DNA of 64,000 bases. It comes from Rhodobacterales bacterium (GTDB lineage Bacteria; Pseudomonadota; Alphaproteobacteria; Caulobacterales; Hyphomonadaceae). Where the stretch lies: contig JACXUV010000004.1 in the NCBI GenBank assembly GCA_014763715.1, positions 62,001 to 126,000 of the forward strand, read 5' to 3'. The translations under genes and the position numbers were made by a program. The notes beneath the pieces are model-generated. The model searched no databases, was not told the DNA's origin, and saw only the letters and a program-made list of their open reading frames with translations. Shown piece by piece: positions 1 to 8,763 of this stretch (its first letter is position 1; the number at the start of each line of letters is the position of its first letter).

Positions 1-468
1 GATGTTGCCGCCGACCTTGTCATAGGCCTCGGTCATCTGTGCGAGGCACGAAGGCTGGCCCTTCACGATCACGTCCGGCAGAAGGATTGCGAACGGCTCA
101 TTGCCAATGATGTCGCGGGCACACCAGATGGCGTGCCCCAGGCCCAGTGGCTCCTGCTGGCGCACGAAGCTGGCGGTCCCGGCCGGCAGGCGGGTCGCTT
201 CCACCTGCTCCAGGATCTTGTCCTTGCCTTTGGCCTTGAGTGAGGTCTCGAGTTCGTAAGAATGGTCGAAATAGTCCTCGATGGCGCCTTTGTTGCGGCC
301 CGTCACGAAGACGATGTGCTCGATACCAGCCTCAAGGGCCTCATCCACCACATACTGAATGGCCGGACGGTCGACGACCGGCAGCATTTCCTTCGGGATT
401 GCTTTCGTTGCCGGCAGCACCCGTGTACCGAAACCGGCGACCGGAAGGACAGCCTTTCTTACGCGCAT
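1..468 (-). CDS. galU: UTP--glucose-1-phosphate uridylyltransferase, 5' part (cut by window edge)
   Basis: This enzyme makes UDP-glucose from UTP and glucose-1-phosphate in the cytoplasm for polysaccharide and envelope synthesis. Only the first 156 residues are inside the window; the C-terminal part lies beyond position 1. The nucleotidyltransferase signature is clear near the N-terminus: residues 8-20 read [13 protein letters not shown], followed by [15 protein letters not shown], which carries the conserved lysine of GalU-type enzymes. The [12 protein letters not shown] stretch follows as expected. The ATG at 468 gives a normal GalU N-terminus (MRVRKAVLP). The next upstream ATG at 479 is out of frame. 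The family call is firm, although other glucose-1-phosphate nucleotidyltransferases share this N-terminus. Confidence 0.9.
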   Translation of the reverse strand, partial: MRVRKAVLPVAGFGTRVLPATKAIPKEMLPVVDRPAIQYVVDEALEAGIEHIVFVTGRNKGAIEDYFDHSYELETSLKAKGKDKILEQVEATRLPAGTASFVRQQEPLGLGHAIWCARDIIGNEPFAILLPDVIVKGQPSCLAQMTEAYDKVGGNI

Positions 469-576
469 AACAATTCCATTTCTCGTGTGTCAGGTGAAAA
501 CGTCTCTGCCTGATAAGCAAATTGCCTGCCAAGGTCACCCGTGGGGACCTGACTGAACGCATACTCCGGCAATGTG

Positions 577-855
577 TCAGCCGAATGTAATCAGGTAAAA
601 GCCCGCCACAGTCATGGACAGGCACAGGATAGCAAGCGTCGCCAGCGTCGCCCGGACCGAAATGCGGTGCGGCCTGTGAAGGCGTTCTGCGAGGTAAGAC
701 TGCAGCTTCCGGGCGGGTGAGCCGGTGCCATGAGCCTTGAGATCGCCATACTGCCATCCAGCCGCTTCGGCAGGAGTCTTAGCGGCTTCCTGAGCGGCTT
801 CACGCCCGGAAAGGGCGTCCTGTTGGAAGTCTTGAGGGGCTTTGAGGGCAGACAC
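577..855 (-). CDS. Small hypothetical protein with C-terminal membrane helix
   Basis: I do not recognise a family. The 92-residue product starts with GTG at 855, supported by a good Shine-Dalgarno sequence (AGGAGA, about six bases upstream). Residues 1-60 are polar and alanine-rich. Residues 68-90 form one hydrophobic segment at the very C-terminus, so it could be a tail-anchored inner-membrane protein. It sits alone between galU and a short-chain dehydrogenase on the same strand. No function can be assigned. The ribosome site and the membrane segment are what support it as a real gene. Confidence 0.55.
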   Translation of the reverse strand: MSALKAPQDFQQDALSGREAAQEAAKTPAEAAGWQYGDLKAHGTGSPARKLQSYLAERLHRPHRISVRATLATLAILCLSMTVAGFYLITFG

Positions 856-941
856 GGCAATCTCCTGCAGATTACCGTCCCTTCTGCCATCCCAGTCACT
901 AAGGCTTGGCTAACGCCGCATAAAAGAATGCGCTTTCCGGC

Positions 942-1709
942 CTAGAGCGGCATCAGCAGATGACCGCCATCCACTACGATATTGGAGCCGGTCATGTAGC
1001 TGCCCGCATTTGACGCCAGCAGCAGCAGCGCCCCATCCAGTTCCTGATGCTCGCCAAAGCGTTTCATGGCGATACGCTTGCGCATTTTGTCGCCCGCATC
1101 GGAGTCGAGATAATCGGAGTTGATGTCGGTCTTGTAGTAACCGGGCGAAATCGCGTTCACGCGAATGCCATAGCGCGCATTTTCCAGCGCCATCTGGCGG
1201 GTCAGATGCTCGACCCCTGCCTTGGACACGCAATAGGCCGTGGTCATCATCTGCGGTTGCAGGCCCGTGATGGAAGCGATGTTGATGATGGAGCCCGGCA
1301 CGCCAGCGTCGATCATGGCATTCGTGCCGTGTTTGCCGACCCGCCACACACCGTTGAGATTGGTGTCGATCACGGCATTCCAGTCATCCTCGCTCTGCTC
1401 GCGGAACCAGGTGTCGCGCGACATGCCGGAATTGCTGATGATGATGTCACAGGGGCGGCCGATGGCTTCCTTGATCTCCGCGAATGCGCCGCTGACGCTG
1501 GCATCAGAGGTCACGTCCATCTCCACAGGCAGGGCCCGGCCGCCGGATTTGCTGATCTCTGCCGCCAGCGATTCCAGCCGGTCCATCCGGCGCGCGGCAA
1601 CGACGACATCCGCACCGGCCTTTGACAAAACTTTCGCAAAATGACGGCCAAGACCGCTTGAGGCGCCAGTCACCAAAGCTGTCCTGTCAGCAAGACTAAA
1701 CAAATTCAT
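942..1709 (-). CDS. SDR family NAD(P)-dependent oxidoreductase
   Basis: A cytoplasmic short-chain dehydrogenase/reductase of 255 residues, the usual length of a classical SDR. The nucleotide-binding TGASSGLG motif is at residues 14-21. The active-site set is visible as Ser146, Tyr159 and Lys163 (AYCVSK). The usual NNAG motif is NSG here. The C-terminal SNIVVDGG is typical of FabG-like and gluconate-5-dehydrogenase-like members. The ATG at 1709 has an AAGGAG sequence upstream. The gene diverges from pntAA with only 60 bases between the two starts, so they share a promoter region. The substrate cannot be told from sequence; a role in acyl or sugar-alcohol metabolism is inference. Confidence 0.88.
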   Translation of the reverse strand: MNLFSLADRTALVTGASSGLGRHFAKVLSKAGADVVVAARRMDRLESLAAEISKSGGRALPVEMDVTSDASVSGAFAEIKEAIGRPCDIIISNSGMSRDTWFREQSEDDWNAVIDTNLNGVWRVGKHGTNAMIDAGVPGSIINIASITGLQPQMMTTAYCVSKAGVEHLTRQMALENARYGIRVNAISPGYYKTDINSDYLDSDAGDKMRKRIAMKRFGEHQELDGALLLLASNAGSYMTGSNIVVDGGHLLMPL

Positions 1710-1769
1710 GCCCCAATCTCCTTATTTCGCACTTGCACAACGCAAGATTCTGTCGCTACTCCTAACAAC

Positions 1770-2900
1770 ATGAAAATATCAGTGCTGAGGGAACGACGTT
1801 CCGGTGAAACCCGTGTGGCGGCTACACCAGAGACGGTCAAGAAGTTAGTGGCTGCAGGCCACTCGGTTACAATTGAGTCTGATGCCGGCAAAGTCTCCGG
1901 CTTTATGGACTCCGCCTATGAGGAGGCAGGCGCATCCATTGCGAAGGATGCCGCTGCAGCCGTCCAGGGGGCAGACATCGTCTTCAAGGTCCGCGGACCG
2001 GAAGCAGACGAAGTCTCAACCCTGCCGGACGGGTCCAGCGTGATCGCGCTCATGGAGCCCTTTGCGATGGACCCGAAGGTTGTCGACGGGCTCAATGCGA
2101 AAAAGATCGCGTCGCTCTCGATGGAGTTCACGCCGCGCATCACCCGGGCCCAGAGCATGGACGCCCTCTCCTCTCAATCCAACCTCGCCGGCTATCGCGC
2201 CGTAATTGAAGGCGCGCAGATCTATGGACGCGCCATGCCGATGATGATGACCGCTGCCGGCACGGTCGCTCCCGCCAAAGTGTTCATCATGGGTGTCGGC
2301 GTCGCAGGCCTTCAGGCTATCGCCACCGCCCGGCGCCTCGGCGGTGTGGTTACAGCAACAGACGTCCGCCCCGCCGCCAAGGAACAGGTAGCCTCACTCG
2401 GCGCGAAGTTCATCGCGGTGGAAGATGAAGAGTTCAAGGCCGCCGAGACCGCTGGCGGCTACGCCAAGGAAATGTCGAAGGAATACCAGGCCAAACAGGC
2501 CGAACTCACGGCGAGCCACATCACCAAGCAGGACATTGTCATCACGACGGCGCTTATTCCCGGCCGGGCGGCACCTGTGCTGATCACCGAGGAAATGGTG
2601 AAGAGCATGAAGCCCGGTTCCGTGATCGTCGACATGGCTGTCAGCCAGGGCGGCAACTGCCCGCTGTCGAAGCCGGATGAGATCGTCGATGTCGGCGGCG
2701 TGAAAGTGGCCGGGTTCTCGAATCTGCCCGCCCGCCTGCCTGCGGACTCCTCGTCGCTCTACGCAAAGAACCTGCTCGCCTTCCTGCCGCTCGTGACGGC
2801 TGAGGATGGCAGTCTCAATCTCGACACCGATGACGAAATCGTCACCGCCATGCTCCTGACCAAGGGCGGCGAAACGGTGAACGAAAGGATCAAATCATGA
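1770..2900 (+). CDS. pntAA: Proton-translocating NAD(P)(+) transhydrogenase subunit alpha, part 1
   Basis: This is the soluble NAD(H)-binding domain I of the membrane transhydrogenase, which uses proton motive force to reduce NADP+ with NADH. At 376 residues it matches the split-alpha form known from Rhodospirillum rubrum and other alphaproteobacteria, not the single fused PntA of enterobacteria. The alanine-dehydrogenase-like start ([20 protein letters not shown]), the nucleotide-binding [18 protein letters not shown] segment and the [13 protein letters not shown] region are all present. It overlaps pntAB by four bases (ATGA), so the two are translationally coupled. No strong ribosome site is visible before the ATG at 1770. 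Confidence 0.95.
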   Translation: MKISVLRERRSGETRVAATPETVKKLVAAGHSVTIESDAGKVSGFMDSAYEEAGASIAKDAAAAVQGADIVFKVRGPEADEVSTLPDGSSVIALMEPFAMDPKVVDGLNAKKIASLSMEFTPRITRAQSMDALSSQSNLAGYRAVIEGAQIYGRAMPMMMTAAGTVAPAKVFIMGVGVAGLQAIATARRLGGVVTATDVRPAAKEQVASLGAKFIAVEDEEFKAAETAGGYAKEMSKEYQAKQAELTASHITKQDIVITTALIPGRAAPVLITEEMVKSMKPGSVIVDMAVSQGGNCPLSKPDEIVDVGGVKVAGFSNLPARLPADSSSLYAKNLLAFLPLVTAEDGSLNLDTDDEIVTAMLLTKGGETVNERIKS

Positions 2901-3262
2901 AACGCGCACTCCTGACCCTTGCCGCGGCCAGCTTTGCGCTGCCCGCCCTCGCCGAAGGCGGGGCCGTCAACCCGACGGTCTTCCTGGCGGCGATCTTCGC
3001 CATGGCCTGCTTTGTCGGCTACTACGTCGTATGGAGCGTGACGCCTGCCCTGCATACGCCGCTGATGGCTGTGACGAACGCCATTTCGTCCGTGATCATC
3101 GTCGGCGCGCTCGTCGCTGCCGCTACGGTTGGCCTTAACGCTGACAACTGGGTCTCCAAGATCCTCGGCGCCGTCGCCGTTGCGCTCGCCAGCGTCAACA
3201 TCTTCGGCGGCTTCCTCGTCACCCAGCGCATGCTGGCCATGTACAAGAAGAAGGGGGACTAA
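2897..3262 (+). CDS. pntAB: Proton-translocating NAD(P)(+) transhydrogenase subunit alpha, part 2
   Basis: This small 121-residue integral membrane subunit forms part of domain II, the proton channel of transhydrogenase. After a hydrophobic N-terminus ending in ALAEGG, the helices include the [18 protein letters not shown] stretch and the conserved [20 protein letters not shown] segment typical of PntAB. The protein ends in a lysine-rich tail. It is the middle gene of pntAA-pntAB-pntB, overlapping the first and separated from the third by three bases. The family and the three-gene layout leave little doubt. Confidence 0.95.
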   Translation: MKRALLTLAAASFALPALAEGGAVNPTVFLAAIFAMACFVGYYVVWSVTPALHTPLMAVTNAISSVIIVGALVAAATVGLNADNWVSKILGAVAVALASVNIFGGFLVTQRMLAMYKKKGD

Positions 3263-3265
3263 TTC

Positions 3266-4684
3266 ATGACCGCCTTCCAAACGACCTGGGCACCGCTGCT
3301 CTATCTCGCCGCCGGTATCCTCTTCATTCTCGCCCTGCGCGGACTTTCCAGCCCGGCCACCAGCCGTGCGGGCAACCGCAATGGCATGATCGGCATGGCG
3401 ATCGCCATCGGCACCACGCTGATCCTGTTGTTCAACGAAATCGATGTCGTCACCTGGGGCCTGATCCTCGGCGGCATCGCCGTGGGCGGCACCATCGGCG
3501 CCATCATCGCGCGCCGTATCCCGATGACGGCCATGCCGCAGCTCGTCGCCGCCTTCCACAGCCTCGTCGGCCTGGCCGCCGTGCTCGTGGCGGCCGCCGC
3601 GCTCTACTCGCCGGTCCAGTTCGGAATCATGGGCGCCGAAGGCGTGCATGTGAACTCGCTGATCGAGCTTGGCCTCGGCTCCGCCATCGGCGCGCTGACC
3701 TTCACCGGCTCGGTCATCGCCTTCGCGAAGCTGAACGGCAACATGAGCGGCGCGCCGATCATGCTGCCCGCCCGTCACCTGCTGAACATCGTAATCGGTC
3801 TCGGCATTGTCGGCCTGCTTGGTTACCTGATCTCGACTGGCGGCTCGGCCCAGTGGGCCTTCTGGGGCCTCACCGCTCTCGCGCTGATCCTCGGCATCAC
3901 GCTGATCATTCCGATCGGCGGGGCGGACATGCCGGTCGTCGTGTCGATGCTGAACTCCTATTCCGGCTGGGCGGCTGCCGCCCTCGGTTTCACGCTCGGC
4001 AACTTCGCCCTGATCATCACCGGCGCCCTCGTCGGCTCTTCCGGTGCAATCCTGTCCTACATCATGTGTAAGGGCATGAACCGGTCCTTCATCTCGGTCA
4101 TCCTCGGCGGCTTTGGTGCGGACGATTCCGCAGCGGGTGCCGGTGGCCCGGCCGTCGACCGCCCCTTCAAGAAGGGTTCGGCAGACGATGCCGCCTTCAT
4201 CATGAAGAACGCCTCCAAGGTCATCATCGTGCCCGGCTACGGCATGGCTGTTGCGCAGGCCCAGCACGCCCTGAAGGAAATGGCCGACAAGCTGAAAGAG
4301 GAAGGCGTCGACGTGAAGTACGCCATCCACCCGGTCGCTGGCCGGATGCCGGGGCACATGAACGTGCTGCTGGCCGAAGCCCAGGTGCCTTATGATGAAG
4401 TGTTCGAGCTGGAAGATATCAACTCCGAATTCTCGACCGCAGATGTCGCCTTCGTCATCGGCGCCAACGACGTGACCAACCCGTCGGCCAAGACGGACAA
4501 GACCTCGCCGATCTACGGCATGCCGGTACTCGACGTTGAGAACGCCCGCACGGTCCTCTTCGTGAAGCGCTCGATGGGCTCCGGCTATGCCGGCATCGAC
4601 AACCCGCTCTTCTTCCACGACAACACGATGATGTTGCTCGCAGACGCGAAGAAGATGGTGGAAGACATCGTCAAGTCGCTCTAG
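3266..4684 (+). CDS. pntB: Proton-translocating NAD(P)(+) transhydrogenase subunit beta
   Basis: PntB combines the remaining membrane helices of domain II with the cytoplasmic NADP(H)-binding domain III. The first two thirds of the 472 residues are hydrophobic helices. Domain III begins after the SAAGAGGPAVDRP linker and shows the NADP-binding GYGMAVAQAQHAL turn, the GRMPGHMNVLLAEA motif and GANDVTNPSA. It is the last gene of the pnt operon. A strong intrinsic terminator (4708-4744) follows 23 bases after the stop and lies inside the end of the convergent folK gene. Confidence 0.96.
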   Translation: MTAFQTTWAPLLYLAAGILFILALRGLSSPATSRAGNRNGMIGMAIAIGTTLILLFNEIDVVTWGLILGGIAVGGTIGAIIARRIPMTAMPQLVAAFHSLVGLAAVLVAAAALYSPVQFGIMGAEGVHVNSLIELGLGSAIGALTFTGSVIAFAKLNGNMSGAPIMLPARHLLNIVIGLGIVGLLGYLISTGGSAQWAFWGLTALALILGITLIIPIGGADMPVVVSMLNSYSGWAAAALGFTLGNFALIITGALVGSSGAILSYIMCKGMNRSFISVILGGFGADDSAAGAGGPAVDRPFKKGSADDAAFIMKNASKVIIVPGYGMAVAQAQHALKEMADKLKEEGVDVKYAIHPVAGRMPGHMNVLLAEAQVPYDEVFELEDINSEFSTADVAFVIGANDVTNPSAKTDKTSPIYGMPVLDVENARTVLFVKRSMGSGYAGIDNPLFFHDNTMMLLADAKKMVEDIVKSL

Positions 4685-4696
4685 AGGCGCCTGACA

Positions 4697-5227
4697 TCAC
4701 TTCAGAGAGCCACGCAGTTCCGCCAGGCGCTGCGTGGCTTTTTCGTCCGGCTCGCACACCTGCTCCGGCGCATCGGCACGTAGCGATTCCGCGAGCAGGG
4801 AAATCGGAACGCCGTCGACTTCCCAGTCCGGTGCAAGCTCCGACAGCGGCTCCAGCGCAAAACGGCGCAGCGGCAGTCGTGAATGAGGGATGATCAGGTC
4901 ATCCGTCTCCATGTCCACGCCCGCCATCAGCAGAATGTCGATATCGATCTCGCGCGGGCCCCAGCGCCGGCGCGCCTGACGGCCCAACGACTCTTCGATC
5001 CCCTTGCAGACGGCAAGCAGCGCATGCGGCGCAAGATCCGTTTCAATCTTCACACAGACGTTCAGGAAGTCCGGCTGATCCGTCACGCCCCAGGCCTTGC
5101 TGGCATAGACACGCGACGCCCTTCCGAGGCGTATCCCTTCCGACGTGCTCAGCTGCTCCAGCGCGCGCGCCAGATAGGCTTCGCGTTCGCCAAGATTGGT
5201 GCCCAGTTCCAGATATGCTTCAGCCAT
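4697..5227 (-). CDS. folK: 2-amino-4-hydroxy-6-hydroxymethyldihydropteridine diphosphokinase
   Basis: FolK transfers pyrophosphate from ATP to 6-hydroxymethyl-dihydropterin, just before dihydropteroate synthesis in the folate pathway. The 176-residue product has the family signature RRWGPREIDIDILLM, which contains the two magnesium-binding aspartates, and an N-terminal LELGTNLGEREAYL, a variant of the usual GSNLGD start. The ATG at 5227 overlaps the end of folB by eight bases; a GTG one codon upstream is a possible alternative. It is the last gene of folP-folB-folK. Its final codons also carry the terminator of the convergent pnt operon on the other strand. Confidence 0.92.
   Translation of the reverse strand: MAEAYLELGTNLGEREAYLARALEQLSTSEGIRLGRASRVYASKAWGVTDQPDFLNVCVKIETDLAPHALLAVCKGIEESLGRQARRRWGPREIDIDILLMAGVDMETDDLIIPHSRLPLRRFALEPLSELAPDWEVDGVPISLLAESLRADAPEQVCEPDEKATQRLAELRGSLK
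4708..4744 (+). terminator. Intrinsic terminator of the pnt operon, embedded in folK
   Basis: A ten-base perfect stem (AGCCACGCAG pairing with CTGCGTGGCT) is followed by a run of five T on the plus strand. It begins 23 bases past the pntB stop and lies inside the last codons of the convergent folK gene. Confidence 0.8.
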
Positions 5228-5585
5228 CACGGCTACGGGTTATAACCACACCCACATGATCCACGAAATGACGGATTGGCGCAGACGGTTTGCGGACCGT
5301 CACGGTGATCCGCTCCACCAGCGGCTGCTCTTCCAGAACGGCCATGGCGATCCGCTCGGCAAAGGTTTCAATCAGGTTGAACACCGTCTCGCCGGAAAGC
5401 CGTTCGGCCAGGTCGCACAGCTCGCCATAATTGACCGTTTCGGACATCTCGTCCTTGCGCGCCGCCTGCGGCTTCAGCTCGCATTCCATGTCGATATAGA
5501 ATTTCTGGCCAAGCGATTTCTCGGCCTTGTGGACGCCATGAAAGCCGTGAAGGCAGAGATTGGTCACGAATACGCGGTCGGTCAT
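5220..5585 (-). CDS. folB: Dihydroneopterin aldolase
   Basis: FolB cleaves 7,8-dihydroneopterin to 6-hydroxymethyl-dihydropterin and glycolaldehyde. The 121-residue product matches the family length. It shows the conserved start VFVTNLCLHGFHGVHKAEK, then QKFYIDMECEL, and the VNYGELCDLAERL segment that carries the catalytic tyrosine region. The C-terminal VERITVTVRKPSAPI is also typical. It overlaps folP by four bases (ATGA) and folK by eight, so the three fol genes form one tightly coupled minus-strand operon. Confidence 0.93.
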   Translation of the reverse strand: MTDRVFVTNLCLHGFHGVHKAEKSLGQKFYIDMECELKPQAARKDEMSETVNYGELCDLAERLSGETVFNLIETFAERIAMAVLEEQPLVERITVTVRKPSAPIRHFVDHVGVVITRSRDG

Positions 5586-6418
5586 TTTGCTCTCTCAATC
5601 GCTTCCAGCATGGTGAGGGCTTCGCGGTGCACAGCCACATCGTGCACACGCAGGATAGAGGCGCCCCGGCAAATGCTTTCCAGGTTCGCTGCCAGCGTTC
5701 CCGTCAGGCGGTCATCGACCGGGTTGCCCGTAAGGCGGCCAATAAAGGATTTGCGCGACACGCCCACCAGAACCGGACAGCCTGTTTCACACAGCACGTC
5801 CAGATTGGCGAGCGCGCTGAAATTCTGCTCATAGGTTTTCCCGAAGCCGACACCGGGATCAAGAATGATGTGCTCGCGCGGAATGCCGTGCGCTTCGGCC
5901 AGTTTGAAACTGTCCTGAAAGAACGCCGCCATATCGTCGCGCAGATTGATCGCGCCATCGGCCTTGCCGCGATTATATGTAATCACGACCACGCTGTGCG
6001 TCTCGGCAACGACACGCGCCATCTCCCGGTCACGAGTCATGCCCCAGACATCGTTGATGATGACGACGCCCGCCTCCGCAGCTTTGCGGGCGACACTCGC
6101 CTTATAGGTGTCGATCGACAGCGGAAGCGCCGCAGAGGACGCGAGCGAGGCAATGGTGCCCGAGACGCGCTTCCATTCCTCCGCCGGCCCAACCTCATCG
6201 GCGCCTGGCCGCGTGGACTCCCCGCCAATGTCGATAATGTCAGCGCCATCCAGGCGCATCCGCTCGGCATGTTCAATGGCATTGGCCAGCCCGTAATGTG
6301 CCCCGCCGTCCGAAAAGGAATCCGGCGTGACGTTCAGGATGCCCATCAGCTGGACGCGGCCTTCCGACAGCCTGTGCAGCAATTCGTCCCGGACGGTGGC
6401 GCGTACAACGCAATCCAT
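5582..6418 (-). CDS. folP: Dihydropteroate synthase
   Basis: FolP condenses 6-hydroxymethyl-dihydropterin pyrophosphate with p-aminobenzoate and is the target of sulfonamides. The 278-residue protein shows the pterin-binding signatures LMGILNVTPDSFSDGG near residue 25 and ADIIDIGGESTRPGA. It also has the conserved PLSIDTYKASVA, the HIILDPGVGFGKT loop, and SRKSFIGRLTG near the C-terminus. It is the first gene of the folP-folB-folK operon. The start at 6418 has an AGAGGGG sequence upstream. Between it and the divergent S9 peptidase lie 126 bases that must hold both promoters. Confidence 0.95.
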   Translation of the reverse strand: MDCVVRATVRDELLHRLSEGRVQLMGILNVTPDSFSDGGAHYGLANAIEHAERMRLDGADIIDIGGESTRPGADEVGPAEEWKRVSGTIASLASSAALPLSIDTYKASVARKAAEAGVVIINDVWGMTRDREMARVVAETHSVVVITYNRGKADGAINLRDDMAAFFQDSFKLAEAHGIPREHIILDPGVGFGKTYEQNFSALANLDVLCETGCPVLVGVSRKSFIGRLTGNPVDDRLTGTLAANLESICRGASILRVHDVAVHREALTMLEAIERAK

Positions 6419-6544
6419 ATCTGCCCCTCTTTGTCAGACGCCGCCTATACCAGCCCTGCCCGGCACAGCAAACTTAGGTTTCGGCAATCCATTGCCGCTC
6501 TTGTGGAAGAGAGTAAGCTCCACCTCTCTCCAAGGAGCCCTCCC

Positions 6545-8581
6545 ATGAAATTTCTGAAGTCATCCCTCACCCTCTGCCTAACCTGCGCCCTGATCGCCGG
6601 AACCGGCACAGCACAGGAAAAGCGCGCAATCACGGTCGACGATCTGCTGGCGATCAGGGATGTCTCATCGGTAGACCTCAGCCCGGACGGGGCCTGGGCC
6701 GTCTATACCGTCAAGCGCAACGACATGGATAAGGACAAGGCCGTCACCCAGATCTGGATGGCCTCCATCGACGATGGCACAGCCCTGCCTCTGACCGGAG
6801 AGACCTACAGCGCCAGCGCCCCACGATGGAGCCCGGACGGCTCCCAGCTCGCTTTCCTGGCCACGCGTGACGATCTCGACGAAGACGCAACCGGCCAGGT
6901 CTGGACGCTGGACATGCGCGGCGGCGAGGCGCGGGCCTATACGAATGTGACCCAGGGCGTGGACAGCTTCGAATGGGCTCCGGACGGCCAGCGCATGGCC
7001 CTGCTCATCACCGACGAGAGCGAGAACGACATTGCCGACCGGGAAGCCAAGGCCAAAGGCGAAACGCCTGCTGTCCACCCCTATGTGATCGACCGGCTGC
7101 AGTTCAAGGAAGACGGCGTCGGCTATCTGGACCGCACTTACACGCATCTCTACGTCATCTCCGGGCGGGAAGAAGAGCCCGTGCAGCTGACCTTCGGCCA
7201 GCGCAATGACAGCGAACCCGACTGGAGCCCCGATGGCAGCCGGATCGCCTATATCTCGAACCACACGGACGAGCCGGATTCGAACGACAATACGGACGTC
7301 TTCACCATTTCCGCCTCTGTTCCGGCGGACGGCATTCCCGCCGCCCCTCTGCAGGTCACTACCAATCCCGGCACCGAAGCCTCGCCGGACTGGAGCCCGG
7401 ACGGCAAGACCCTCACCTACACCACACAGATCCAACCGGAGCTGATGTGGTATGCCACCATCCACCTGGCGGTCGTGCCTGCCGATGGCGGCCCCGAGCG
7501 CGTGCTGACCAAGGCGCTGGACCGGAATGTCTATGAGCCGACATTCTCCGCGGACGGGCGCAGCATCTACTTCCTCAGCGAAGACTCAGGCACCCAGCCT
7601 GTCTCGGCCTATGACCTGAAGAAGGACTCGATCACCAAAGTCATCGAGGGCGGCCTGGCCGTGAGCAGTTTCGATGAGGGTCCGAAAGGCACAATGGCCG
7701 CCGTGGTTTCGACCCCGACCCTGCCGGGCGATGTGTTCTTCCTGGACCGCAAGGACAAGCTGAAGCCGGTCACCCATGTGAACGAGGCCCTGCTGGACCA
7801 GCTCACCCTGTCGGAGCCGCACTTCATCGACTTCACCGATCCGGACGGCGAGACCGTGCAGGAATTCATCTATCCGGCGCTCGGCATGACGGACGGCGTT
7901 CCGCCCCCGGCCATCCTGCGCATCCATGGCGGCCCTGTAGCGCAGTTCGACTATGGCTTCGACCCGTTCGCCCAGATCTATGCTGCCAATGGCTACACGA
8001 CGATCATGGCCAATCCTCGCGGCTCCAGCGGGCGCGGAGAGAACTATGCCGCCGCCATCTGGGCCGACTGGGGCAACCGGGACTTTGCGGATGTCATGGC
8101 CGGGGTCGACAAGGCCGTGGAAATGGGCCTCGCCGATGAAGACCGTCTTGGCGTCGGCGGCTGGTCCTATGGCGGCATTCTCACCAATTACGTGATCACC
8201 AAGACCGGCCGGTTCAAAGGCGCGGTCAGCGGCGCAAGCGAGGCCAACTACACGGCCAATTACGGCCACGACATCTACCAGCGCGAATGGGTCACGGAAC
8301 TGGGCCTGCCCTGGGAGAACAAAGCCGAGTGGGACCGCATTTCGCCCTTCTTCCAGATTGCGAACGTCACCACGCCCAGCCTCTTCATTGGCGGGGGCGC
8401 GGACTGGAACGTGCCGATTCTCAATTCAGAGGAAATGTACATGGCCCTGCGCAAGCGCGGCATCGAAACCGGCCTGGTCGTCTATCCCGACGAAGATCAC
8501 TCAATCGGCAGGCCAAGCTTTGTCGCAGACCGCTACCAGCGCTATGTTGGCTGGTACGATAACCACGTGAAAGGAGACTGA
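6545..8581 (+). CDS. Secreted S9 family (prolyl oligopeptidase-like) peptidase
   Basis: An exported serine peptidase of 678 residues that likely cleaves peptides in the periplasm. It starts with a signal peptide (residues 1 to about 23, ending TGTAQE). An N-terminal beta-propeller of repeated PDWSPDGS-like blades (PD40/WD40-like) follows. The C-terminal alpha/beta hydrolase domain carries Ser541 in GGWSYGG, Asp620 in GGADWN and His652 in DEDHS, the expected order and spacing of a DPP4/acylaminoacyl-peptidase-type triad. The ATG at 6545 has AAGGAG seven bases upstream. The reading frame is open further upstream but only as antisense to folP. Substrate specificity is unknown. Confidence 0.93.
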   Translation: MKFLKSSLTLCLTCALIAGTGTAQEKRAITVDDLLAIRDVSSVDLSPDGAWAVYTVKRNDMDKDKAVTQIWMASIDDGTALPLTGETYSASAPRWSPDGSQLAFLATRDDLDEDATGQVWTLDMRGGEARAYTNVTQGVDSFEWAPDGQRMALLITDESENDIADREAKAKGETPAVHPYVIDRLQFKEDGVGYLDRTYTHLYVISGREEEPVQLTFGQRNDSEPDWSPDGSRIAYISNHTDEPDSNDNTDVFTISASVPADGIPAAPLQVTTNPGTEASPDWSPDGKTLTYTTQIQPELMWYATIHLAVVPADGGPERVLTKALDRNVYEPTFSADGRSIYFLSEDSGTQPVSAYDLKKDSITKVIEGGLAVSSFDEGPKGTMAAVVSTPTLPGDVFFLDRKDKLKPVTHVNEALLDQLTLSEPHFIDFTDPDGETVQEFIYPALGMTDGVPPPAILRIHGGPVAQFDYGFDPFAQIYAANGYTTIMANPRGSSGRGENYAAAIWADWGNRDFADVMAGVDKAVEMGLADEDRLGVGGWSYGGILTNYVITKTGRFKGAVSGASEANYTANYGHDIYQREWVTELGLPWENKAEWDRISPFFQIANVTTPSLFIGGGADWNVPILNSEEMYMALRKRGIETGLVVYPDEDHSIGRPSFVADRYQRYVGWYDNHVKGD

Positions 8582-8591
8582 GAGGAGAAGA

Positions 8592-8667
8592 TGGTGTGCC
8601 CTGCAGGGTTCGAACCTGCGACCTACTGATTAAAAGTCAGTTGCTCTACCAGCTGAGCTAAGGGCAC
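8592..8667 (-). tRNA. tRNA-Lys (anticodon TTT)
   Basis: On the minus strand a complete 76-base cloverleaf is visible. A seven-base acceptor stem starts GTGCCCT and pairs with AGGGCAC. The D arm contains AGCTGGTAGA, the anticodon loop is CTTTTAA with anticodon TTT, and the T loop is TTCGAAC. The CCA end is encoded. It lies alone between two plus-strand genes. Confidence 0.97.
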
Positions 8668-8763
8668 CGAAGCGGCCCATTTAGAGAAGGGTTTGAGGCG
8701 GGTCAACACCCGCCTGCACCCAATTCTGAAGAGTCACAGCTTTTATCCACTCAAAGCGAAATC

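Noticed and set aside
2759-4618. 619-residue minus-strand open frame rich in Glu, Asp, Arg and His
   Set aside because: It lies fully antisense to pntAA-pntAB-pntB, shows no domain and has the composition of a shadow frame in GC-rich DNA.
5627-6544. N-terminal extension of the S9 peptidase frame
   Set aside because: The extension is antisense to folP; the signal peptide and ribosome site fix the start at 6545.
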